A stretch of DNA of 64,000 bases from Salimicrobium halophilum (GCF_900100295.1 NZ_FNEV01000006.1:170447-234446), one strand, 5' to 3'; counted from the first letter of the stretch, positions 54,487 through 63,616 are shown. The notes: generated by a model not told the origin, from the sequence alone. Numbers and translations are program-made.

Positions 54487-54529
54487 CCTTCCCTCCTCCC
54501 TTCATCAATCAGCCATGTCGCGGGTCTAT

Positions 54530-54556
54530 ACAAGCCGGATTTCTGAACATACAATG
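54530..54556 (+). promoter_or_regulatory. Sigma-K-like promoter, surface protein gene at 54595
   Basis: AC (54530-54531), 16 nt, CATACAATG (54548-54556); one mismatch in the last base. A TATAAT at 54561 lies nearby but lacks a good -35 box. Confidence 0.6.
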
Positions 54557-54594
54557 CTGTATAATCTTATGTTGATCAAAAGGAGAGAAGAACA

Positions 54595-55581
54595 TTGGCG
54601 CTATATTCACAATTATTAGGAATCGGAGCTGGAGGTGAAGTGCTGACGGCTCTGGTCGATGTTGATTGGAATCCGAAGAGTAAGGAAGCGACGTTCAAAA
54701 TCAAGAACACCAGCCCTGCAACGCATCCGTCTTACTGTATCCACCAGGTCGCTTTCAACCTATCAGCGGAGAATTGCGAAGTGACTGAGGTGTCTCCGTC
54801 GAACTTCCAGGTACATCATAAGGAAGGTTTCCATTATGTATTGGAGGACAGCACAGGCAAAGGCCTGCACAACGGGGAGAAGTTAACGTGCAAAGTCGTA
54901 TACAAAAAAGGATGGGAGGAAGCACACTGGCTCGACGCTCCTATGACTTCCATCAATGAAGGGTTGGGTGTGCATGTAGCAGCATCGTTCAAAAATGAAA
55001 CGGATCCGTACACTGAACGGATCGGCGGTCACTTCAAGAGTGATAAACCGAAGCACAAATGCCCGAAACCCACTCCTCCTGTAACCACAACACCCGCACC
55101 GCCACGATGTCCGATTGCCAACCCACAATCCTGTTGTCAAATCGTCATCGAGGGGAAAACCCAACTCGTCCCTCCCGCTTTATTCAACCCGGTCCAACCG
55201 GAGCAGTACCCGGTCACGCATCACAAAACGTTCGACGTCGCTATCGAAAAAGTATGCCCGGAGAAAGTCGTCATCTGCGGCACCGTGCATAAAACCATTT
55301 CCTACAAGACCCTGGAGAAAGACTACGGCTCTGTGAAAACCGTCGATCATTACGTCAAAGACGCTATCCCTTTCCAATGTGTCATCGACCGGGAAGATGC
55401 CAACGAAAACGATGAATTCGAAATAGTCGGAGCTGCTTTCATGTGTGACGTCTTCGCGGAACCGAAAAATTTCGGAGCGCATCCGGACTTTCCCTATTAC
55501 CCTGTCGCATGGAAATTCGTAGAGAAAGAAATCCTGAAAGTTTGTATCCGGAAAGTGGACGCCTCACCGAAACCATGGTGA
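54595..55581 (+). CDS. Spore-surface protein: beta-sandwich head plus SPOCS-like C-terminus
   Basis: 328 aa starting at TTG (54595) after AAAGGAGAG. Residues 1-150 look like an all-beta domain (VDVDWNPKSKEATFKIKN and YCIHQVAFNLSAENCEV); a Pro/Thr/Lys linker (HKCPKPTPPVTTTPAPPRC, about 153-172) follows; then SCCQIVIEG, TQLVPPALF, EKVCPEKVVICG, KTISYKTLEK and DAIPFQCVIDRED mark the same SPOCS-like module as in the collagen-like protein. The linker threonines could carry glycans. Likely outer coat protein; function inferred from context. Confidence 0.75.
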   Translation: MALYSQLLGIGAGGEVLTALVDVDWNPKSKEATFKIKNTSPATHPSYCIHQVAFNLSAENCEVTEVSPSNFQVHHKEGFHYVLEDSTGKGLHNGEKLTCKVVYKKGWEEAHWLDAPMTSINEGLGVHVAASFKNETDPYTERIGGHFKSDKPKHKCPKPTPPVTTTPAPPRCPIANPQSCCQIVIEGKTQLVPPALFNPVQPEQYPVTHHKTFDVAIEKVCPEKVVICGTVHKTISYKTLEKDYGSVKTVDHYVKDAIPFQCVIDREDANENDEFEIVGAAFMCDVFAEPKNFGAHPDFPYYPVAWKFVEKEILKVCIRKVDASPKPW

Positions 55582-55586
55582 TTTTA

Positions 55587-55619
55587 TGGCGGGGCCACCC
55601 CAGGTCCCGCTCTTTTTTT
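55587..55619 (+). terminator. Terminator after the surface protein gene
   Basis: GCGGG (55589 region) and CCCGC pair around GCCACCCCAGGT, followed by TCTTTTTTTC. Confidence 0.8.
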
Positions 55620-55640
55620 CACAGAAACCCCTCTGCCTAT

Positions 55641-55668
55641 ACACCCCTCCCCTTCTATACATACGTTA
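55641..55668 (+). promoter_or_regulatory. Sigma-K promoter, tandem GT2 gene
   Basis: AC (55641-55642), 17 nt, CATACGTTA (55660-55668): exact consensus match, 25 nt before the ATG. Confidence 0.75.
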
Positions 55669-55693
55669 TTTCTGAAAGGAGTTTTAGAGAAGC

Positions 55694-57238
55694 ATGAGCA
55701 GATTATCCGTCATCCTCCCCATAAGAAATGAAGAAGAGACGCTCGCTTACGTTCTTCAGGAAGTCCTGAAGCTGAACCCGTTCGAGATCATTACCGTCAT
55801 CAACGGCTCTACAGACACCTCGAGAGACATCGCGGAACGTCACCACTGCGTCGTCTATGAATATACAGAACCACTCGGCCATGATACCGGCCGGGCGATA
55901 GGAGCTCACTTCTCGGAAGGGGACATCCTGTTATTCCTGGACGGGGACATGGTCATTCCTTACCAGGAGTTACTCCCCTTCATTCAGGTGATCGAGCAGG
56001 GAGCGGACATAGCTCTTAATGACCTGAAAAGCCTTTTGGATCAACCACACCGCCCTCATTCCGTATCTATCCTGAAGAAATCGCTGAATGACATCTTCCG
56101 CTACGGCGGGTTATCGATCAATTCGATGGTCGCGATCCCCCATGCGATCAGCAGGAAGGCCCTGGAGGAGATCGGATGGTTCAACCTCTCCATCCCTCCG
56201 CTGGCTCAGGGAATAGCGATGAAGAAACAGTTAGAGATAGTATCTCCTGCTTTCGTCGATGTCGTCACCTTGAATAAAATACGTCCGGAACTCCACCTGG
56301 ACATCGATGCCGAGAGCACCTACGTGCTTCTCGAAAACATCATTATCGGAGACCATCTCAACGCCATCCACCATTTAATCCAGGAAGAAGGTTCCCGGGG
56401 AGGCTTCCCTGACTCCCGTCATCGCGCGTTCCTCCATCACTTGAAGAAACGAAGCAAGGCCCCTCCTGTAGATAAAAGTGCCATCATCTGTGATGAAGGG
56501 AAATCCCCTTTGCCGCAAGTACTAAAACAAACTCAGAACCTGCAGCAAGCCGGAGTGGAGGAAGTGATCGTCGTCACGTACGATCAGGACGAAGAAAAAA
56601 TTACGATTCTTTCAGATGAAGGTATCCCTGTTATCCCGCTGCATGACAACCTCGGCAGCTGCATTACACGAGCGGTCGGAGCTTTTTATTCACGCGGGGA
56701 TAAAGTCCTTCTGACCACTGCCGATCAGCCTCTATCCCCGGATGAATATCAGGTGTTTTTCAACCAGCTCGAAGAGGATACAGACATTGTCCTCCCCGAT
56801 CAAAGCTCTCTGTTGGATGACGTCCATCCTATCGATGAGCAGCAAACGTTGCGCTATTTGTTGAACCTCCTCCTCCGCATCCCTCACCAATGGAACAACT
56901 CACTCTACGCTTTTCCTCATGCGATGAAGCGTGGCGTCATAGATGACATCGGTTATTCTTCCCTGCTGACCCCTCCGCTGGCCCAGGTCAAAGCCTTGAT
57001 GAACAACTATAGGATTCTCTCAGTACCATCCCCTGTCTTTTTCCAAAAGGAAGAAGCTGAGGTATTCATAGGGGATCACTTAGAAGCCATTCACTGGTTC
57101 TTACAGATGACGGATGCACGCGGCACGTTTTCCTCCGGAGATAAAGACTACAAAGCCTTCCAGCACTTAGTGAACACCTCCTCGCTTCCGCCATCCGTGA
57201 TGTCTGACATACGAACGTATTTTGATTTTCATGAATAG
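55694..57238 (+). CDS. Duplicated GT-A glycosyltransferase, second half degenerate
   Basis: 514 aa; ATG at 55694 follows AAAGGAG. First half (1-245): LSVILPIRNEEETL, VINGSTDTS and FLDGDMVIP form an intact GT2 site. Second half (255-505) repeats the plan: VVTYDQDEEKI, VGAFYSRGDKVLLTTADQPL and the segments PHAMKRGVIDDIGYSSLLTP and FIGDHLEAIHWFLQ mirror PHAISRKALEEIGWFNLSIP and IIGDHLNAIHHLIQ in the first half. The DxD of the second copy is replaced by ADQ, so it may be structural or acceptor-binding. Starts a sigma-K-driven operon with the dehydrogenase downstream. Confidence 0.8.
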   Translation: MSRLSVILPIRNEEETLAYVLQEVLKLNPFEIITVINGSTDTSRDIAERHHCVVYEYTEPLGHDTGRAIGAHFSEGDILLFLDGDMVIPYQELLPFIQVIEQGADIALNDLKSLLDQPHRPHSVSILKKSLNDIFRYGGLSINSMVAIPHAISRKALEEIGWFNLSIPPLAQGIAMKKQLEIVSPAFVDVVTLNKIRPELHLDIDAESTYVLLENIIIGDHLNAIHHLIQEEGSRGGFPDSRHRAFLHHLKKRSKAPPVDKSAIICDEGKSPLPQVLKQTQNLQQAGVEEVIVVTYDQDEEKITILSDEGIPVIPLHDNLGSCITRAVGAFYSRGDKVLLTTADQPLSPDEYQVFFNQLEEDTDIVLPDQSSLLDDVHPIDEQQTLRYLLNLLLRIPHQWNNSLYAFPHAMKRGVIDDIGYSSLLTPPLAQVKALMNNYRILSVPSPVFFQKEEAEVFIGDHLEAIHWFLQMTDARGTFSSGDKDYKAFQHLVNTSSLPPSVMSDIRTYFDFHE

Positions 57239-57257
57239 AAAGTGTGGGATGATCATC

Positions 57258-58526
57258 ATGACACAACCATGGACCATCGGAATAGTAGGCTTAGGGTATG
57301 TCGGACTCCCACTGGCCCAACTATTCCTCGAACAGGGCCATACCGTTTACGGAATCGACACGGATCAGACGAAACTGAGCCGACTCGAACAGGGCACCAG
57401 CTACCTGGCAGATTTCTCTGACCAGGTGATCAAGGAATTGTTTCAGAATGGAACGTTTGCCGTAAGCTCTTCTTATGCATTATTGGAAAACGTCGACGCC
57501 ATCATTCTTTGTGTCCCTACCCCTCTTGATACGTCCGGGGAACCTGATCTGCAATATGTACGAAAAGCACTCCAAAGCACGTTGCCTCACCTTCAGAAAG
57601 GGCAGCTGCTCGTTTTGGAAAGCTCCACCTACCCGGGAACGACCGAAGAAGAAATTGCTCCTCAGGTTAAGGAGAAAGGCTGGAACATCGGGCAGGATAT
57701 TCACGTCGCATACTCCCCGGAACGCATCAATCCTGGTCAAAGCACTTACAAACTGGCTTCGATACCCAAAGTAGTCGGTGGCGAGACGCCTTCCTGCACG
57801 AAGCGCGCCAAAGGGGTGTATGCCTCTGTTTTTGATGAAGTGGTGGAAGTCTCTTCTTCAAAAGTCGCGGAAGTCAGCAAGCTGGTCGAAAACGCACAGC
57901 GCCTGATCAACATTTCCTTCATGAACGAAGTAGCAATGTTATGTGACTCGCTGCATGTGAACATATGGGAAGTCATCGACGCCTGCAGCACCAAACCATT
58001 CGGATTCACCCCGTACACCCCTGGACCGGGAGTTGGCGGCCATTGCATTCCTGTCGATCCTCTTTATTTGAATTGGAAAGCCAATCAACAGGGCATGGAC
58101 CTTTCGTTGATTCAGGCAGCCAAATCCGTCAATGCGCGGATGCCCCGGTTCGTTATTGAAAAAGTGAAAGCACATCTAGGAGTACCGTTGGAACAGAGTA
58201 ACCTTCTGATGCTAGGAGTCACCTATAAAAAGAATGTGAATGACATAAGAGAATCACCAGCTCTTCAAATTTTTGAACACCTTTTAGATGTAGGCGCGAA
58301 TGTAAGCTATCATGATCCTTATGTTCCTTCTTTGACGATAGACTCAAGCGACTACGAATCCCGGACGATTACGAAAGAAATGCTGGAAAACCAGCACGGC
58401 GTCCTCATTCTCACCGATCATTCCTGTCTTCCTTATCAAATGATCCTCGACCATTCCGCATTGATTGTGGATACAAGGAATGTATTGAAAGGCTATGAGA
58501 ATAAAAATAATGTTGTTCTTCTATAA
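57258..58526 (+). CDS. UDP-sugar 6-dehydrogenase (UDP-glucose/GlcNAc/ManNAc type)
   Basis: 422 aa; ATG at 57258, 19 nt after the previous stop; ATGs a few codons upstream are possible. NAD motif GIVGLGYVGLPLAQ (residues 7-20), CVPTPLD near residue 83, SSTYPGTTEEE near residue 120, SPERINPG near residue 150, the active-site Cys in GPGVGGHCIPVDP near residue 258 and LMLGVTYKKNVNDIRESPAL near residue 320. Makes a UDP-uronic acid, most like the WbpA/TuaD-like family. Supplies acidic sugar to the spore-surface glycan in this operon. Confidence 0.9.
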   Translation: MTQPWTIGIVGLGYVGLPLAQLFLEQGHTVYGIDTDQTKLSRLEQGTSYLADFSDQVIKELFQNGTFAVSSSYALLENVDAIILCVPTPLDTSGEPDLQYVRKALQSTLPHLQKGQLLVLESSTYPGTTEEEIAPQVKEKGWNIGQDIHVAYSPERINPGQSTYKLASIPKVVGGETPSCTKRAKGVYASVFDEVVEVSSSKVAEVSKLVENAQRLINISFMNEVAMLCDSLHVNIWEVIDACSTKPFGFTPYTPGPGVGGHCIPVDPLYLNWKANQQGMDLSLIQAAKSVNARMPRFVIEKVKAHLGVPLEQSNLLMLGVTYKKNVNDIRESPALQIFEHLLDVGANVSYHDPYVPSLTIDSSDYESRTITKEMLENQHGVLILTDHSCLPYQMILDHSALIVDTRNVLKGYENKNNVVLL

Positions 58527-58527
58527 A

Positions 58528-58566
58528 AAAATCTCCTTTCGCACCATGACGAAAGGAGATTTTAAT
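58528..58566. terminator. Terminator between the dehydrogenase and Mrr-type nuclease genes
   Basis: ATCTCCTTTCG and CGAAAGGAGAT are perfect complements around CACCATGA; A-run on the left, TTTTAAT on the right, so both directions are served. Confidence 0.9.
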
Positions 58567-58636
58567 AGGTTAAACGTTTTGATATTATAAGTAATTTTTT
58601 CTCTATCGATAGAATATAGGAAACCCCTATTTTTCT

Positions 58637-60310
58637 TTAGAGTTCTTTTTCTTTTAACTCTTTCTTGGCTTCTTGTAAATCAATCTTTGCTTTTTGGCCA
58701 TGTTTTTGTAGAAGGTGAAGAAGATTATTTCCGTTCAAAAGAGTCAATGGCTTATCTTTAGCAAAATTATAAGCGTCTGGACCATAATCAGCTGTAGAAA
58801 CAAGTATACCTTTTGTTGCTCCTTCATTCATCACTGTGCCGTATAAGTCACGCACTGCGGATACTCCAACAACATTGGTATAACGCTTTGCTTGAATCAC
58901 CATTTTTCCTCCTCTTAAAGGATCTGGGTCAAATGCAACGGCATCAACCCCTCCATCTCGGCTGGCTCTTGTGATATTCACTTCGCCACCTGCTTGATTA
59001 AATTCTTTTTCAAAAAGTTCTCTTATTAGATTCTCAAAATCCTGCCAATCCATTGCAGCAATATTCATGTTTTCATCTATACCTTCGGACACAGCATAAG
59101 AGGAGACGAATCTGGGATCATCCCGATCAATTTTAATAATGGGCGCCACGGGAGATAGACTGTGAAGCTTACTACTACCAACTCCTTTAAGATTTTTAAA
59201 GCACAGTTTTGGATCAACTTGCTCCAGATTGATTTCTTCGAATTCTTCCTTGTTGGCCTGGATAGATAAAACACATGCGTTAACTTCTTGGCCAGTCGCT
59301 TTATCAATGGAATTCACCCATCCATTAAATACAACAGCTTCTAAAGCGTTCACCGTATCCGCTTCAAACAATTCATGCAGAGAACGCAACGTAATATTGT
59401 ACAGTAACCTATCATACATTTTCTTTTGTGCTGCCTCAGACAAATATACTTTCTTAAATTCGTCTCGTGCCTGAACATATTTAACTTCTTTCAATGTAGA
59501 CATATCTTCCGGAGAAGGAAGGGAATAATCTACAATCAAAATCTTCGTTTCAGGGTTATAATCAATGTCGAACTCTTGAGGGAATTCATCCGGGTATTCT
59601 GAATTAGATAAAACCATATCACAATAATCTATGATAGCTGTCGGGTCTTTCTCCAGATAATTCCTTCTCTGTTCTTCAATAGCTTCATTCGTTTCCTTCT
59701 GATAGGCTTCAAACTCTTTCTTTTCCGCCTTCCACTCTTTCAACTCTTGCTCATATTCTTTATTATTATTCTGATTTTCTTTTTCGATATTTTCTACTTC
59801 TTCTTTCCATCTCTCTTTTTCTTCCAGGTATTTCTCTTCCATTTCTTTTTCTTTCTTTTCTCGCATTGAAGAAATCATTTTTTCCAAGAGGTTTAATTGG
59901 GGCTGGAATTTCTGATCATTTTCGTCTGGTTCTGGAGGGTGAGTGATATTTTCAGGTGCTTTAGGTTTCGGTTTGTCGAATTTCCTTTTGTCTTTCAAAT
60001 CTTCCCAATCAATGGTGTCGTCTACATCTAATGTATGCTTCAATATATCTTCTATTTGTTGCAGCTGGTTCTCAGCTTCTTCCGTTTGTTGAAAGGCATA
60101 CTGCTTCTTCTCCTCTTTCTCCTGAGCTTTTCTTTCCCTAGCAGCTCTCTTTTCTTCTGCTTCTACTTTCTTTTTCCACATTTCATCCCATTGGTTTAAT
60201 TGTGTTTGTGCTTTTTGTTCAACAACGTGGCGTTCAGCGCCACGAATAACCCGGTATTTATTTAAACCATCGTGTTTAATTTCCACCTCATACATCTGTC
60301 GATAAGTCAC
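58637..60310 (-). CDS. Mrr-type restriction endonuclease with a long coiled coil
   Basis: 557 aa from GTG (60310), chosen because GGGAGGGG (60316-60323) would otherwise lie inside the gene; the ATG at 60325 has no ribosome site. Residues 40-225 are Glu/Lys-rich and predicted coiled coil, with a Pro-rich interruption. The C-terminal Mrr domain has MDWQDFENLIRELFEKEF, the catalytic Asp in ASRDGGVDAVAFDPDP and the QAK motif in MVIQAKRYTNVVGVSAVRDLYG. Mrr nucleases cut modified DNA. The gene is visibly richer in A and T than its neighbours, suggesting transfer. Possibly a defence gene. Confidence 0.82.
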   Translation of the reverse strand: MTYRQMYEVEIKHDGLNKYRVIRGAERHVVEQKAQTQLNQWDEMWKKKVEAEEKRAARERKAQEKEEKKQYAFQQTEEAENQLQQIEDILKHTLDVDDTIDWEDLKDKRKFDKPKPKAPENITHPPEPDENDQKFQPQLNLLEKMISSMREKKEKEMEEKYLEEKERWKEEVENIEKENQNNNKEYEQELKEWKAEKKEFEAYQKETNEAIEEQRRNYLEKDPTAIIDYCDMVLSNSEYPDEFPQEFDIDYNPETKILIVDYSLPSPEDMSTLKEVKYVQARDEFKKVYLSEAAQKKMYDRLLYNITLRSLHELFEADTVNALEAVVFNGWVNSIDKATGQEVNACVLSIQANKEEFEEINLEQVDPKLCFKNLKGVGSSKLHSLSPVAPIIKIDRDDPRFVSSYAVSEGIDENMNIAAMDWQDFENLIRELFEKEFNQAGGEVNITRASRDGGVDAVAFDPDPLRGGKMVIQAKRYTNVVGVSAVRDLYGTVMNEGATKGILVSTADYGPDAYNFAKDKPLTLLNGNNLLHLLQKHGQKAKIDLQEAKKELKEKEL

Positions 60311-60471
60311 TTTAACCCCTCCCATATTTATATAATCGTCAACAACATTTTGTAGTTCAATTTTATCACTATTTACTTTTCCATAAAACTATTCCTTATT
60401 TTTCCTAAAAATATCAAATAAAGTCCAAGAATGCGCAGTTTGTTTTATCAAGTTATAAAAAATTTAAATTT

Positions 60472-60515
60472 AAAAGAAGGCAACCATTTTACTTCAACGG
60501 ATTGCCTTCTTATTT
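60472..60515. terminator. Terminator between the DegV and Mrr-type genes
   Basis: AGAAGGCAA (60475-60483) and TTGCCTTCT (60502-60510) are perfect complements, with TATTTTTTG to the right and AT-rich sequence to the left. Serves the DegV gene on the minus strand. Confidence 0.82.
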
Positions 60516-60546
60516 TTTGTATTTACTTCTTATTAAGCGAGAACTA

Positions 60547-61398
60547 CTATCGTTCTAACCCTGCTATCCCAAAACCTCCGGGACCGGAATGTGTCGAAAT
60601 CATACCGCCCGCCTGGATCCATCGGATATCCTGGAATCCGTTCTCTTTCGCAATCTCGTCCATCCGATTCTTAACCTTTTCATCGAGGCCGATCGAGTAA
60701 ATGAGGTAAAGCTGTTCCCGGTCTATGTCGAATTCCTGTAAGTAATCACGGAACAGCTTCTCACTGGCTCCGTTCATCTTCCCGCGATACTTCTTCGTGG
60801 ACATCAGCTTGCCATCCTTCAAATCGATCCGCGGCTTGATTTTCAAAAGTGTCCCGATCAAAGAACCCATATTGCTCACACGTCCGCCCGCTTTCAAAAA
60901 CTCAAGACTCCCCGGAATAAAAGCAAGCCTTGATTTCGGGACGACAGCCTCTATCTTTTCAACCAGGCGCGCCGCTTCGATGTCCGGATCTTTTTCCAAA
61001 ACGTCAGCGGCATACAGGACAATCGCACCCAGGCCTCCGGTCACGTTCAGAGCGTCGATGAGATGAATGTCTTCCAATTCTTCCGCTGCAATGACCGCAT
61101 TTTGAAAAGAAGAAGAAGCTTTCGAGGTATAACCGACATGGACAATGGTACAGTCCGGGAACTTGTCTCTGATTGATGCAAAGAACTCCTGATACTCATG
61201 AACATTCGTAGCGGTCGTAGATGGGATGTTCTTCGTGCGCTCGTGATAACTATAAATATCCTCGACGGGTAACGTACCATCCAAATAATCGTTTCCATCC
61301 ATAATGATGTGCATGGGTACTACTTGGATCTCGTGCTTTTCAGCTAAATCATTTGGTAAGTCGGCACCGCTTTCGGTCGTTAAGACGATTTTCCGCAT
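60547..61398 (-). CDS. DegV-family fatty-acid-binding protein
   Basis: 283 aa; ATG at 61398 follows AGAGGGGG, giving the standard DegV length. KIVLTTESGADLPNDLAEKH at the N-terminus, TSKASSSFQNA near residue 88, GRVSNMGSLIGTLLKIKP near residue 170 and the C-terminal HSGPGGFGIAG are family motifs. DegV proteins bind a fatty acid and, as FakB, present it to the FakA kinase. A FakA partner is not in the window. Confidence 0.9.
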   Translation of the reverse strand: MRKIVLTTESGADLPNDLAEKHEIQVVPMHIIMDGNDYLDGTLPVEDIYSYHERTKNIPSTTATNVHEYQEFFASIRDKFPDCTIVHVGYTSKASSSFQNAVIAAEELEDIHLIDALNVTGGLGAIVLYAADVLEKDPDIEAARLVEKIEAVVPKSRLAFIPGSLEFLKAGGRVSNMGSLIGTLLKIKPRIDLKDGKLMSTKKYRGKMNGASEKLFRDYLQEFDIDREQLYLIYSIGLDEKVKNRMDEIAKENGFQDIRWIQAGGMISTHSGPGGFGIAGLER

Positions 61399-61631
61399 TA
61401 CATTTCCCCCTCTGATTAAAGTGAAGCGTTTCTTCTCCCCCGCTTCTGAGATCTGTTCAAGAACCACGTTCATATTAATATCCATCGTTATAGAGCCTGA
61501 TGAATCCCCTTTCATTATATAAGATAAACGTCTCTTTTACTATCAGCCCCACGCTTCGTGGAACCCCGCAAATGATCCAATTCCTTTTTTGAATCGTAAT
61601 CTGAGTAACTACTAAAAATGAGGTGTTACTT

Positions 61632-62021
61632 ATGAACAAAAAAGTGGAATGGGGACTGCTTGTAGGAAGAGTCGTCCTCGGTGTCATCATGCTGGCACAC
61701 GGAATACAGAAAGCGGGAGCCATGGACAATACGATTGCGATGTTCGATAAGATCGGTCAACCCGCATGGCTTGCCTATATTACCGTATTGATCGAAGGTG
61801 TCGGTGGACTCTTCTTGATTCTCGGAATGTTCGTTGTACCTTCTGCTATCCTGCTGGGTCTTACGATGGCAGGCGCAATTGTAATGGCAAAGCTTCCTAT
61901 GGGACTAATCGGAGGATTCGAATTCCCCCTTTCCCTCCTTGCCCTGTCTCTCATACTCGCTGCGACAGGTAGTAGGAAGCTCGCTCTCTCCGAAGTGATC
62001 ACGAAATCCAGAAGTAGCTGA
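61632..62021 (+). CDS. DoxX-family membrane protein
   Basis: 129 aa; ATG at 61632 is 6 nt after GAGGTG. Four membrane segments; GRVVLGVIMLAHGIQKAGAM near residue 12 and EGVGGLFLILGMFV near residue 55 are typical DoxX/DoxD motifs. Family members occur with thiol or quinone metabolism and oxidative stress, with little known mechanism. Divergent from DegV and closed by a terminator. Confidence 0.88.
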   Translation: MNKKVEWGLLVGRVVLGVIMLAHGIQKAGAMDNTIAMFDKIGQPAWLAYITVLIEGVGGLFLILGMFVVPSAILLGLTMAGAIVMAKLPMGLIGGFEFPLSLLALSLILAATGSRKLALSEVITKSRSS

Positions 62022-62030
62022 CCGCAGTAC

Positions 62031-62058
62031 CACGGAGGGAAGCCTCCGTGGTTTTTTA
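62031..62058 (+). terminator. Terminator of the DoxX gene
   Basis: CCACGGAGG and CCTCCGTGG pair around GAAG and are followed by TTTTTTAATA. Confidence 0.92.
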
Positions 62059-62108
62059 ATAAGAATAAGGGGTTTTGTCTCTTCTCGCATATTCATACGT
62101 ATTCTTAA

Positions 62109-62339
62109 CTACCGAGACGAACCATTAACAGAAGGAAAATTGAAGGTATCGCGGAAGTGACGAATGCCGGACTGATCATGCTTTCCATGGTCATGACTTC
62201 CATCGGACTTTTGCCTGAGGGAATCAATCGTATCCTAGACATGCTCAGGACTTCTGTGAACGTATTAGGAGATGCTACGGCTGCAGTAGTCGTCAGCGCT
62301 TCTGAGAGAAACAAAGCATTTTCTTCTGGATATTGTTAA
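62109..62339 (+). pseudogene. Remnant of a dicarboxylate/amino acid:cation symporter
   Basis: The frame from 62109 to the TAA at 62339 reads NAGLIMLSMVMTSIGLLPEG, then INRILDMLRTSVNVLGDATA and AVVVSASE. This is the C-terminal core of GltP/DctA-type symporters (GAGLIMLSMVLTSVGLP.EG.ALI.GIDRILDM.RT..NVTGDA). About eight residues between EG and RILDM are missing, the frame is stopped upstream at 62106-62108, and the rest of the 400-residue protein is absent. A decayed leftover rather than a working gene. Confidence 0.65.
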
Positions 62340-62359
62340 TAATCCATGGTTTTCCAGGC

Positions 62360-63616
62360 TTACCGTACTTTCTCCAACACGTCATCCACTTTCCTGTTGA
62401 TTGGCTGGATATCAGGGGATGGGGTCTTTTCACGGGAGACCTGATATTTTTCTTTCAACTGTATGATCCGTTCGACACTTTCGTTGATTCTCTCTTCACT
62501 TATCTCCCCGTTCTCCACAGCCGCTTTCAGACTATCGGATACCGCAGAAATCAAATCCGGGTTATGAGCCATAAGCAATAGATCTCCCCCTGCCTTCACC
62601 GTCTGAAGAGCCGCCTCCGCTACCGTGTATTGATTTGTAATCGCGCCCATCGTCAGATCGTCGGTAATCACCACGCCCTCGAAATTGTAGTCCTCCCGCA
62701 ACATGCCGGTGATGACCTCCTTCGACATGGAAGAGGGATAGGTGCCGTCGATCTGCGGCAGGAAGATATGAGCAATCATAGTGACATCGGCACCCTCCCT
62801 GATAGCATTTTGGAATGGTACGAGCTCCAGGTTCTTCAACTCCTCGTAACTCTTATCCACTACCGGAAGCCTTACGTGAGAATCCCTACTGGTATCCCCG
62901 TGCCCGGGAAAATGTTTCACTACGGAAATGATCCCTTCCTCTTGGAGACCTTTCATGACCTGGATGCCCATCGTGGAAACTACCTCCGGATTATTGCCAA
63001 AGGAACGATCCCCGATGACAGGATTATTGGGGTTGCTGTTCACATCCAGCACAGGAGCAAAGTCCAGATTGAACCCGAGCATTTCCATCTGTTCCCCGAG
63101 AATGGTACCGGCGGTAAAGGCTACCTCCGGATTGTTCAGATTCCCGATGGCACGGCTCGTCGGCAGACTTTTCATCGGAGCTGGCACACGCGTGACACGG
63201 CCACCTTCTTCATCCACCCCCAACAGTAATGGATAAGGGTTATCAGCATTGGCTGCTTTCATTTCATTCAGGAAGGTGACGGTTTGCGTCGCACTTTGAA
63301 TATTATTTCCGAATAATATGATACCTCCCACCTGATACTCCCTGATTATATCTCTTGTTCCGGCATTCATCCGTGTGCCGTCGACCCCTGCGAAAATCAT
63401 TTGTCCGATCTTCTCATCCAGGCTCATATCACTGAAATCTGTCCCCATGGCCAGGGGGCCCGGTTCCTTTTTGTGTTCAAGTTTTTTCATAGACGTACCG
63501 GCGTTTTCGGTAGGCTTCCGAGTCTCTTCTTCCTGATCCGAAATTCCGAAGAAAAGGAAGACCGTTCCGACAGTTATTAGAGAAATGACGATGATGATAA
63601 GTGCACGACTGAACAT
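62360..63616 (-). CDS. nagZ: Beta-N-acetylhexosaminidase, GH3 (NagZ-like)
   Basis: 418 aa. N-terminal membrane anchor (residues 4-24) without a lipobox Cys, then a GH3 barrel: LLGVDEEGGRVTRVP near residue 130, APVLDVNSNPNNPVIGDRSF near residue 180, KHFPGHGDTSRDSH near residue 230 (the NagZ catalytic His/Asp loop) and VITDDLTMGAI near residue 315. Removes GlcNAc from muropeptides during wall recycling. Shorter than B. subtilis NagZ (about 640 aa) because the second, C-terminal domain is missing. Confidence 0.88.
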   Translation of the reverse strand: MFSRALIIIVISLITVGTVFLFFGISDQEEETRKPTENAGTSMKKLEHKKEPGPLAMGTDFSDMSLDEKIGQMIFAGVDGTRMNAGTRDIIREYQVGGIILFGNNIQSATQTVTFLNEMKAANADNPYPLLLGVDEEGGRVTRVPAPMKSLPTSRAIGNLNNPEVAFTAGTILGEQMEMLGFNLDFAPVLDVNSNPNNPVIGDRSFGNNPEVVSTMGIQVMKGLQEEGIISVVKHFPGHGDTSRDSHVRLPVVDKSYEELKNLELVPFQNAIREGADVTMIAHIFLPQIDGTYPSSMSKEVITGMLREDYNFEGVVITDDLTMGAITNQYTVAEAALQTVKAGGDLLLMAHNPDLISAVSDSLKAAVENGEISEERINESVERIIQLKEKYQVSREKTPSPDIQPINRKVDDVLEKVR

